Notes under the pieces: model-generated | Databases searched by the model: none | The model's input: the letters and a program-made list of their open reading frames with translations, nothing else | Told to the model about the DNA's origin: nothing | In this document: piece by piece, positions 21,840 to 33,800 of the stretch | How the letters are laid out: every line of letters begins with the position of its first letter | Numbering within the stretch: the stretch's first letter is position 1 | Position numbers and translations under genes: made by a program | Assembly (NCBI RefSeq): GCF_945859685.1 | Contig: NC_079147.1 | Coordinates: forward strand, 60,480,946 to 60,544,945 | Direction: 5' to 3' | DNA from: Eupeodes corollae | Lineage: Eukaryota > Arthropoda > Insecta > Diptera > Syrphidae | Length of the DNA stretch: 64,000 nucleotides

Positions 21840-24800
21840 ATGTGGAAGTGTCACAAGTGTGGAAAGCCCGTCTACTTTGGTGAGAATTGCTTATTTAGGA
21901 GCAAATATTTAAACAAAACAAAAATTCAAACGTTTTTTTGCCTTTTCATAGCCGAGAGGAAGCAATCGCTGGGATATGATTGGCATCCAGAGTGTTTGCG
22001 GTGCGAGGAATGTGGTAAACGATTGAATCCCGGTCAACATGCTGAGGTAAACTTAATGCAATGCAAATATAAAACAACAAAGACAAAACTAATTAAGGGT
22101 TTTATGTGCGTTTAAAAATAGGTACTTTTCTGCAGCATAGTGATGATAAGTTTCATTTTGCATTCCTTCCATTTAATGTAGAAAATATGTGTATTACTCT
22201 TCCTCGCTTTTGTGTGGTGTCTTTGTAAGGTTCTATGGGCTTTAATTGGTTGATCTGCAAAAGAGAAAAAAACAACAACAATATCAGACATATATTTAAT
22301 AAGATAGTGACCCTAATATTGTTTTTTTGTTTTTGTCTTTTTTTTTTGTTCTCTTCTTTGAGTCTTAAGGCTTCATTCGTTTTAATTGATAGTGCTAGGC
22401 ATACCTACATACCTCCTATCTTATCTATAGACTTGGAGGAGTTGCAGCATTGATCTACCGCGATTGTTAAGGAAATAAAGAATTCCATTCATTCTTTCGT
22501 AGAAGTTCTCGATGGTGTTTCTATTTACTCGAATCTGATTGAATTTGAAGAGTAGGTTTGAGTTTTTCCACTAAGTCTCGGGTCAAAGCCCTTTTAAGTG
22601 AATATTTTTCTCGATTTAGGTTCATTCATTTTCTGATCACGTATGTAGGTAAATATAGGCATAAAGAATAAATGGTTTCTTGTATAAGGTATCTTTCCTC
22701 TATAAAACAAAACAACTCATTTTCCAGAAAATTGTGTCTAATCGTTGAGGATTATGGGATTATGTAGGCTTTAAAGAAAGAAGTAACTTTTGTTTTAAAG
22801 CAAATACAAAATAAGGTATTATGTGTCATAAAAGGAATGCAGTTTCCCACATGTGCATTTTGAATTAGTTTTTTAAGCCTTAATGAAAGGGGAGGGGGGT
22901 GAACTTTCCAACATTTCTACCTTTTAAAATAACTACAAAATACTACAAACAAAAATAGATTATCGGCATTAAATAAAAATCGAATAGGGATAGGACAGTC
23001 AAAAGTCAAAGGTCGGCAGTGGTTATGGCTGCCACCGATGAATTGCTCTCGACCATGTCGATGTCACGAGTCAAATTAATAATCGATTGTAAATGAATGT
23101 AGTGTAAGGTTATTTTAAACCTTAAGGCTTATCATTTTTGAAGATCAAGGTAAGCTCAGACCAAACCATATTTTGTATTTATTACATATTATTTAGTATT
23201 GCACAGTAAGATACAATATCTTTTAAGGCATCACAAGCTTCAGTTTTACAATTGAAGCGTTTGAATGAAGAAGGGGGTAAATGACATTTGCAACATTTCG
23301 AGATATAAGGACTTAAAGTTTTATGTGAATAAACTAATAAAACAAGGAAAATAATAGCTTTTTAACAATGTTACTTTTATTTCACTACAGTAGCTTAGCT
23401 TGGTATATTTAAAAAAACAAACATTTTCAGAAAAAGAGCACTTAATTCTTTCTTGTACAAAAAGCTTATTAGTATTTTGAATTTTTAAAAATACAAAGGG
23501 GTTAAGTAACAAAATTAATTTTTTGTTCTTTTTATTTTGAAAAGTTTTTTTCTGTTCGCATGGTTCCGATAAAGCTTTTTCATAAAACCAGTGGTGTTCC
23601 CTTGGTATTAACATCATTTGTTCCTTTAATTTTTGTATTTTCTGTACAGAAATCTTACTTACTTACTTAAGGTGGCGCTACAGTCCGGGGCGGACCTGGG
23701 CCTCAACCAACATGCGTCTCCAGCCAGCTTGGTCCCTAGCTAGCTGTCTCCAGTTTCGTACTCCAAGTTGGTTGAGGTACTCTCCCACCTGGGTGCGCCA
23801 CCTGAGTCGCGGTCTTCCTCTACTGCGCTGTCCCTCTGGATTGGATTCGAAGACCTTCCGGGCTGGAGCGTTGATGTCCATACGCTCTACATGACCTAGC
23901 CATCTAAGCCGTTGGACTTTAATTCTCTCTCCATTCTCCATCTATGCGTACGGGACCAAAAATCACCCGAAGAATTTTTCCCTTGAAGCATCCTAAGACG
24001 CTCTTATCTTTCTTTGACAGGGTCCAGGCCTCAGCACCATAAATGAGAACCGGGATGATGGGTGTCTTATAGATGGTGATTTTACATGCTCGAGAGAGGA
24101 CTTTACTTCTCAATTGCCTTTTAAGTCCAAAGAAGCAGCGATTTGCAAGAGTTATTCTTCGTTTGATTTCAACGCTGGTGTCGTTGTCTGTATTAATAGC
24201 GGTGCCTAGGTAGACAAGGTCCTTAACTACCTTAAAGTTATAGCTGTCCATGGTGACGTTTTGTCCAATACGTCGTCGTTCAATGTCCTTTTTTGATGGC
24301 AGCATATACTTGGTCTTGCCCTCATTGCAAACCCATCTTCTTCGCTTCTGTCGCAATGCTCAAAAACGCTCCACTGCACAGTGGTTCCAGTTGTATGGAG
24401 AGGCGGTCATAGATTGATAGAATCTGAACCACTGCACTGATTTCAATGAAATTTTCTATAACAATTCTATATTCTTTCTTATATTAATTCTATAAGAAAT
24501 CATCAGGCAAAATATCCTCCCTCTAACAAGCCCACTTTTTCAAATCTTTAAATAATAAAAATTCGTTAAAGTAGGAAAATCACATTATTAAATTACTTCA
24601 AATTAAAAAAAAAATTGAATATATAACGGTAATATCTACAGAAAAGTGATATACCATTTTTGAAAACCTAAAGTCTGTCAGATAATATTGATAGCCTGCG
24701 ACGTTTTGACCTCTTCCCGCAGTCTTTGAACTTCTTTCTGAACAGCTTTCGCTTCATAAATGGTTGATCTGCACTTACCTGAGTACATACCTCGGTTTCG

Positions 24801-27800
24801 CTTAACCATTTGCTGTATTTTTCGTACAGTCTTGTTTTCGACCGAGTTACTTGCTTCCAATATATGTTAAACCGCTTCAAATCAAAAAAATCAAATGGGG
24901 TGGCGCAACAGTCCGTTGTGAACCAGGGCCTAGTGACTTACAACTCTCAACCATTCCTGTGTGCGAGTACTGTTGTCAGGAATGGAAGGGACCTACAATT
25001 TAAGGCCGAATCCGAACGGCTAGTTTGAGAAAGCACTTTTTCATGACAAGAATTACTCTTGAAGGATTTGTCAATTCCTCGCAAGAGGCAGTACCCGCGA
25101 AAATTAATTTTTTTTTTAAATTAAGCTGGCACAGGCAGGGATTGAACCCAAGACCCCTTGCATGACAGTCCAACGCACTTTTTTTTTTTTTCAAATTCAT
25201 TTTTATTTAATTCAATCTTAAACCTATCTTAAAGCTAGACAAAAATTCATAAAACTAGCCTAATTATCCATAACTTACAACTAACTTAATGGTCCCATAC
25301 GGACACTCTAAGCTAAACTATAACACTAATTACTAATGCCTTTCGGCCTTAAGATCTATTTTACTTCAATTTAAATTTTATTTGTTTTGTTTTTATTAGA
25401 AAATTTTGAAAAAAACTAATATCAATAACCTTTTTTATATATTTTTACTTACAAACTACTTAAAATAAGGTCCTTAAATAAAACTTAAAACTAACTTAAA
25501 CTACCTATTCTACCTATAAACTACTTAAAACTCGAACAACCACAGCAGCAAATCTAACGTTTTTTGTTTTTATATTTTACTGTCTTTTTTGTATGTATTT
25601 TTTTTTTTAAATCCATGTTTTTTTTTTTCTTTGATTTTTTTTTTAATTTTTTTTTTTTTTTTTTAATTTTTTTTTTTTTTTTTTTTAATTTTTTTTGTGC
25701 CACCATGCCTATTCTACTTAAAACTAAACCCTAAAACTATAAAACAAGTATGTAAGCCGGCCAAGGCTTAAACCCCATCCCGACTACCCATTATCAAGTG
25801 CCGATTGAAGCCACCAAAACTGGTTCTCCTGCTTCACCCTATCAGTTCGGTCCCGTTCGGACACAGCCCTACTGAACCGAAGGAGCTCTGCTCCGCCTTG
25901 TGCCATGACGTCCCGATTGTACAGGAGTCGCCTATCCACGGTTCTTCGTCTGACGTGGTAGATTAACGGAACTGCCAATCTATCCTGTATCAGACCGCAT
26001 CTATCTAAAAAGAGGAATGCCTCTGGGGGAATGAACGCCCCGAAAATTAAATTGTTGGTCGAAGACAAAGCTCTTGCAATGTGACCTCGAACGAGTTTTA
26101 TCACGAAATTGTCAATTCTGTTGATTCGAGCCCCGTTGTATAGGACCTCGTTGGAATAGTAATGCACATAAGAAGATTCGGCTGTTCGATATAAGCCGGT
26201 ACAGCGTCGTAAACACTGCCGCTCGAACACCCGAAACTTCTCCATCTGGGAAGGGGCAACGTTGAACTACACAGGACAACCATACACGATCATTGGCCGT
26301 ATGAGGGCCATGTAGCAAATTACCTTCACTCTGGGGTCAAGCCGACTGCTAAAAAACAGCCGTTTCGTCAGAGTGAAGGCTCCTCTGGCCCTGGTCAGAG
26401 CAGCATTTATATGTCTGTCGAAATATAAATACTGATCTAACCAGATACCGAGGTATTTCACTACACTTTTGCTCGCTAATGGCTGCCCGTGAAGATCAAC
26501 GATGACCATCTTGCGCCAATTCTTACACGTATCCCTCGTGGCCCTAGCCAACGGAGTCCGGAACAGAATTGTCTCTGACTTCTGGACATTTATTTTCAGT
26601 TTCCAGTCGTCGCAATATCGCTGAATCTTGTCGAAATCACGCTGCAAGAGAATTCTAATAACCTCAACCTTTCGGGCCGTTCTGTACGCAATTAGATCGT
26701 CGGCGTACGCAATTGCCTTTGTAAGACTACCTATCAGATCGCTGCACAGTGCGTCGAATGTATGGAGATGGCGGACAAAAATTTGTTTTCCGAAACAGAC
26801 GTGTTTTGAGTCTAAAATAAGTCTTGAAAATTAAAAAAAAAGACAAATATAATGAAAACAGACAATTTAAAGGTCATGTTATACTTACAAGTTGACAGTA
26901 AAGTGCCAAACAGAAAAATTAAGTTGATCATATATATAATAATTTTCAGTGGCGGTTCCTGGTCTTCAGTTCTGGGTTGGCTACTTTGATCAAAGCTAAA
27001 CGTAATAAAAACAAACAGTTTTATTTATTTTTTAAGTTATTTTTTTTTGATTAAAAACTTATTTATTTATATAAAAAATCAAGTCGTCGCTCTATTTTCA
27101 AAAATTTTTCAAGAACTTGCTCAAAAAAGCTTTCACTTTTTCTTAACTCTGACAAAATTTGTTTTTCTATTGAAATAAGAGCTAAGTTGCTCAATCTTTC
27201 CTGGCCTTGTGTGCTTCTAAGATACATCTTTATTCTTTTCAACGCAGAAAAAATACGTTCGACTGAAGCGGTTGTAGCTGGAATGGTATAGATAAGTTTT
27301 GAAAGTGAATAAACTTGTTCAAAGCTTCCAGAAATATTTTTGGACTCCAACCAGAGAAGAACGTCATATGGATTCAAAGTTTTCGATGTTGTTGATGTAT
27401 TTTCCGGCAGTTTAATTTCGGTATAGTTGGCATATAATACGGTCATTCATTTATCAGTTGACTGAATTCAAATATTTCTGGGTAGAATTCAATCAGTTTT
27501 GTTATCAAATCATCAGGAAAATATTGATTTTGGCGATATTCTAATATTTTTTTGCCGTTCATCAGATTGAAAAACTTCAATTTTTCAATAGATGAAAATC
27601 TCTCTGAAACCTGCATGCTTAGGTTGTCAATTACTTCGAAAAATAATTTCTTGAATTTAATTTCGTTTGAACACAAATCTTCGTTTGGAACCGCTCTTTT
27701 TTCAGCGTTTAATGGAAGAATGTCGATGGTATACTGCCAAAATTGATCAAACCCGTCTGCTCGCATTACTTTTATCTTAGATGTCAGATGACTAATCGAG

Positions 27801-30800
27801 CATTATGGCAACAAATGTTGCTTGTTGTAATTGTTTCGTTATATTTGAGCTGAACTGAGTACCTCTCCAACCGCTTTGATTTAATCATTCTGAATCGCCA
27901 TTGATGTTCCTTTAAAAACTGTAGCAGTTTCAAAGTGTTGAGCTATGATAGGGTCGTTACGTTTCAACAGGTTGAGAGTTTCAACATACTCGTAGTTTCC
28001 TCGATTCAAAGAGAGGAAAAAAGTAGACAAGGCCAACAGAACAGTGCAATTTTGTTTTCACACCCTGCTAACCACGGATAAAGTGAATATTGAGTTGTAT
28101 ATTAAAACCTCGTATACACTCTATTTTAGAGTCTTTATACGTTGTTTTTAAACTCCCCGATTTAGGACAAGGACGCAAATTTTAATTATTAATAGTTTTT
28201 CTGTAAATGTTCTTCAGCTGTAGCAAAATCCATTTTTCTTCTTAGGATTTAGAAATATAAAATAAAAACATGAGAAATGTCCTTGCAAATAGACAAGTGT
28301 CCAAGACATTCTTTTTTGATGTTCTTTTGTTCTATGTGTGAGAAAAAGGACGCTCTTTAGCATATTTGTATCATTGTGGCTTTTAAATAGCGAGAGAATT
28401 TTAAGAATACATTCAGAAACTCAGAGATTACCCCCTAGCTTTTGCATAGGTAAAAAAAAAATGTTTTTTCTTTACAATACATAGTAAAATACAGTTGTTT
28501 TAATGTTAAATAGCCTTAAAATGGTGGTTTTCTGTGTTCCCGCTTAGGCTTCACTTTCTAATAATCCAGTCAACGACAAGCCAAAAAATAGTGTTCTAAA
28601 TGTCACAGGTATAACATACCAAAAGTCAAGGGCCACGAGCTTAGTACAGGAGGCGGGTTTGATATACCTCTTTTTATATTTTTGTGAATATTTGTACATT
28701 GAGCTGAAAAGATTAAATTACAAAATTAGAGTAAAATAAATTTCCTATAAAAAAGGTTATGTAGATACCCTTAACATTTCTTTTCAGATTTATTGACATT
28801 TCTACTTCCCGCATCTCCCTTATAAATGATTCTAGCTAAAATATAAAAATATCCTTTTTAAAGGCAATTTAATTTGCTAGTAACTTGCTTTTAACTTTTC
28901 CACTCATATGATTCGTTTAGCAAGCATTTACAACAAGTTAAAAAGGGCGACATTTATCCCGCTCTTAGGTCCAGTTTCCGACCCCTGGGCTGGGGAGTTT
29001 AGGAATGTTTTGCATACCTGGAGGTAACGCTTAGCATATATAAAAATAACCAAGAGAACATTATTTCTTGCAAGCAAAATTATTTCGTTGACTGGACTAT
29101 CTATGCCGAATAATCTGTGAAACCCAGCAAGATCAAATGATATTTTCTTAATATAAGAACTCTTATTTTGCTGGACTAAATTGTGTATGTTAAAAAACTT
29201 ACATGAAACACATTGACACCCATTTTTTTGTAACAATTGAATTATGTTTTAAAACACGTAGGTTTTATCTATACCTATAAAGCTTATTTATTTTAAGAAA
29301 AAAGTTTTTGATAATAAATTTAAAAGGAAAGTTCAAATTCGCCTATAAAGTACTGCCACATGAAATCGCCACGCTAATAAGAACTTTTAAATAACGTACT
29401 ATCAAAAAAAAATGAAAAAAATAAAATTAAACAGATTCATTGACCACTTTTTTTGCCTTTAAAATGCTTGTAAATATTGAGAAATGTACCGAAAATGTTA
29501 ATACGTATAATTTAATTCCGCCACTGAAAAGAAAACTACAATTAAGTTTCAAGATAAATTCATTCAAACAGAACATTCATTAACTGAAAATTAGGTTTAG
29601 GTTAAACGACCAAGCAGTAAGCAGTAAGCAGTAAGCACACACCATCAATTTTTTTCTCGGGTTATTAGAAGAGTACCCAAATAGAGAAAACCATATCCCA
29701 CAGCTACAGTCCCAATGCATTGTTTTCTCATGTTTTTCTCCACAGGTTCAGGCTTGCCAGATTTTTAAAAGCCTATATCGCATTAAAAAAATGGATATAT
29801 CATGTAATTTGGACTCTGGCAACCTAGCAGCATGCCTAGTTTTTATGATTTTCGCACTGAGACTGTCTCGCTACAAACGACCAAGCAGAAACACACATTT
29901 TCTTCTCGCATTTTTCTACTTGTTGCGTTGGCGCATATTAGTAGCGCCAACTCTTGTGAATATTTTTTCGGTCTGTTCTTAAAGATAGAATGAGATAGCA
30001 TGTCGGCACATCGGGAATAATAGTATAGTTTTGAATGTCATTTGATGGCGACAAATTTTATCGCCAACTCTAGACTGAAATTAAAAACATTAAAAAGTAA
30101 CTTTGTATGGGATTAATATAGCACGTACGGGTTGCAGTAAATGGCTCTATTTATATAGCTTTTGCTGGTTTTATAATGATTTAAGCACATTGGGAAGTTA
30201 TGTTTTTTTGTTTTATGCATTCAATCTTTATAGAAATAATTTGTGTGTCTATTTAAGCTGAAATTTTAGGGTTGGCGCAGCCAACCTAGCCAACGGAGAG
30301 GAATCGCCACTGATAATTTTGCTATGCATAATTTAGTTTGCAAATTTGAAGATAACATAATAAATATTTTTGTTTTGTTTGATTTTTAAATTAAATAACT
30401 TCATATGATAAATCATTAATGAAAACATAATAAAGTAGTGAACCTTATTTAGAAGGAAGAACCATCCGAGTCTTCACTATCTGTGTTGTTTTGAAATTGC
30501 GATCGTGAATTCGAATTTTCCGGAATCAGTGTGTATTCATCTAACTCTTTGTCATGTTCTTTCGAATGTTTTGAATGTGTGTTCCTATATTGTGCTAAAG
30601 TAGGATCAGATCTAAGCAGCAATACAGTCATTAAGTCTTCGTTTGCAAACTTTCGGGATGATTTTCTAGTGTGAGCTAGGCGGTGCTTTCGAAATTCTTT
30701 ATGGCTAGCTTCTAGAGCTTCTTCCGAAAGTTGACCAATGGGTACATCAAAAAATGAAATTATATCCGGGCCATGAATCAAAAGCTTATGAAGACTGATT

Positions 30801-33800
30801 GGCATATAATACCAACTATAAAGTTGAAGATAGAGATCTCTTGTTTCATCGAGCAATGCAGAAAATTTATTTACGTCAATACTAAGCCCAGAAGCCAAGA
30901 CTCTTAAAATGATGGAGAACTTTTTTATTAGATTTTCATCAAGTCCAGTGATTTGTGCAGTAGTCTCTGAATCTTTAAAAAAACGTCTTGCAGTATTTCC
31001 ATCATTTGTTGATCCGAATCCTGGCTTAGGCTTATCAACGATAAGACCCATTCTAGATTTGAATGATTCTTGAATATCTTTTTTTCTTTGGGCAAATACA
31101 ATTTTATTTTCTGAGTCACGCACTTGCCAGGTTTTGAAAGGAAGCCTGTAAGAAATGTGCAATAAACACTCAAAGCATCTTATCCAAGAGTGTAGGGTGG
31201 ATAAACCAAAACGATAGTTTTCTTCTTTTATAAGCTTCTGGTTTTTTGTTACCGTATTCATCTCTTTAGGAGTTGCACCGCAAATATAACATTTTGCTGA
31301 AGAATTTGTATTTGATAACACATTACAAACGCTCCCATCAATCATTGTAAATAGCATTTTAAATGAAATGTTAACATTGAAACCTTTTATGTTTAGAAAT
31401 AGATTAGTGAGTTGACCTATAATGATGAAGTTAAAAAAATAGATTCAATATCGTTTTTACTATCTTAAAATAAATTGAAAAATTAGAATTTCAGTTCTCA
31501 CTATCCACATTTACATTTACAAAATTATATATGAACATTGTACATATATTTTATATATGAGAATAATTCCAATTTTTTAGAACATAAAGCTTTTAAGATT
31601 TAAATAAAACTGACCTATAAGTTCAATCATTTTAGACTCCTCATCTTGAACAAGCTTTTTACATTCTTTCATAAACATAAATTGTATGGGTCTGCAATAG
31701 GAAGTCGAAGAAGGACGGGGATTTTTCCATAGCTCAATACCAGTATTGTCCTCGACCAATTTTAAAGGGCAGAACGCTGTTAGGAAAAGAAATTCGTCTG
31801 TCCTTTGTGAATCAGTAAAGACTTGTTTGTATTGACTATGCCCAGAACTTCCGTCGAAGCCCCACTTGCAGATTAACGTGGCAGTTGTTTCATGTTGTAT
31901 ATGGGAAATGTTTGCAATACTTTTTCCAGTTTTATTTAAAAGCTCTTGAAGGTCAACAGATGCAGTAGTTTCTGTTGCCTCCCTCTTACTGGGAAGCATC
32001 TGTTTTTTTAGCTTTTTCAGTTTGTATAAGCTGGGAAAACAATCTTTGTGCAACGCATTAACAACTGACCTTAACACTTTATACTTATTTTCAGAAAGAT
32101 CTAGGTCTAAATACAGTGCTAAGGCTTCTTGCGGAGTTAAACCCATTTTTTTTCCAGCAGAATCGGCTCCCTCACCAGAAAATCTTCCGGACAGTTCCGC
32201 TGCGAACCGAAGCTCTTCAGTGGATTTTGAGACCAAAATATCCTCTACTCTACGTTTTTTGGTTTTGTGAGATGCCAATTCGAATGGTATTTTCGGTCTT
32301 CCACGACTGCTTTCTGGTTGATCGGCAGAACCCTTACCGGCGACAGTATTTAAAATACCCGAAGAAAGAGTGAAGTCACTTTTTAACCACACTTTATGCC
32401 GATTAAAAAGTAAACCACGGCTTCTTGAGCATTGTTTCCAATACCTCCCCATATTTAAGTCAAAAAATTTTACTTTTTGGGTCAAATCACTTTTATTTGA
32501 ACTCGAACAGTTTGTTATATTTAATGTATTTAATATAAAGTCTGTAATATCTTCAATCCTAGAGCTTTTAGGAAGAGAAATCCATTTCTCAAAAATCTTT
32601 TCATTTTTTAAGGTTTGACCTTGTCCTACTAAAAGTTAAATATTTTGAAGGTTAGCAAAAATTTGCAATTAAAGTTTTTTATTTTATAAAGTACAATAGT
32701 AGAGGATTACAATTAAATAAAATACTTCGATATGTTTTGATACGTTTTTTTTTAAACTCAACCTAAATGAATTTTTCATGCCTCAAAACAGGGCTCTTTT
32801 TGATTGATTTATTTCAACACTAATTTAGGTAAAAAATTAAATATAAAATACTCATACCAGCTCTAAAGGAATCCATAATTATTAATCAATACAAAAAAAA
32901 ATGATAACAGCGACAATTTTCTTAAACGAGATCGATTATGACACAACAAAATAGTATTACAAACTCCAACTGAAGCTAAAATTACCTTGACTAATGATAT
33001 TAAAGCCGTTAATCCACCAAACAAACAAAAACAAACAATTAAAAATAACAAATAACAGTTATTTAGAATGTTCTAGTTGGACTCCAAAGCATTGTAGCTT
33101 TAAATCTCATATTTACTTTTTTTATTTTTGTCCACCCGTCAACGCACTGTGCGCTGGTGTAAATGCTGAAGAGAATCGGCGAATTCACCGCTCCCTGTTG
33201 AAGACCATTTTTAATTGAGAATGTTGTGGTAGAAGTTACATTGCCACTTTTGACAACAAACTTTCTACCGTTAAGCATATCATAAAGTATGTACAACAAT
33301 GGCTTGCTTATGCCAAGCCTGCTCAGTTTTAGGTAAAGACCCTCTAACCATACGGTGTTAAAGGCCTTTTCCAAATCAACCAGAACAGCACCTGTGCATT
33401 GTTGTTTTGATTTATTCCATTGGATATCAGAAACGAGTTTAGACGCAGCATGAATTGTGTCATGACCCGCCTTGAACCCGAACTGTTTATCCGGAATTAT
33501 TTTGATGTCCGCAGCCCACTTAGTCAGATCCCTATTAATGATTTTTTCGAAAACTTTGCTGATGCTCGGAAGAAGACTTATCGACCGAAGATTTGACGGG
33601 TTGGAGTTGTCCTTTCCCTTTTTCGGGAGAGGATGAACCACAGCAGTCTTCCAATGCACTGGATAATATGCATTATTCAGTGCATTATTGAAGAGCGTGG
33701 TGTATATGTCAATTGCTTCCATCGGTAAATGTCTTAGTACAACGTTGGATATACCATCGACACCTGCTGACTTTTTGTTTTTTATTGAATTGAAGATGAG

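Larger units (their letters stand above)
26745..33151 (-). mobile_element. Transib DNA transposon (third layer), containing a hAT
   Basis: The ends are CACAGTGCGTCGAATG and the inverse of CACAGTGCGTTGACGG. The 5-bp target duplication CGCTG (26740-26744 and 33152-33156) is GC-rich, as is typical of Transib. Total length is 6407 bp, of which 3374 bp are a hAT plus its 8-bp duplicate, leaving about 3.03 kb, the usual Transib size. It encodes a RAG1-like transposase (30449-32876). Removing it restores the LINE reading frame across TAC ACC AGC GAT. Both ends carry a heptamer plus A-rich nonamer arrangement (26745-26783 and 33123-33151). Confidence 0.93.

Noticed and set aside
25600..25695. Long T-runs as a transcription terminator or functional tract
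   Set aside because: They belong to the A-rich 3'UTR of a minus-strand LINE and probably reflect simple-sequence growth.
29500..29540. Extra hAT terminus (CCGCCACTG) inside the innermost hAT
   Set aside because: The short match to the terminal repeat has no partner end or 8-bp duplication, so it may be chance or an old subterminal motif.
33063..33151. C-terminal extension of the LINE protein beyond FSIYTS
   Set aside because: The frame runs on by chance into the Transib end. The genuine LINE continuation is at 26740 downward, across the 5-bp CGCTG duplication.
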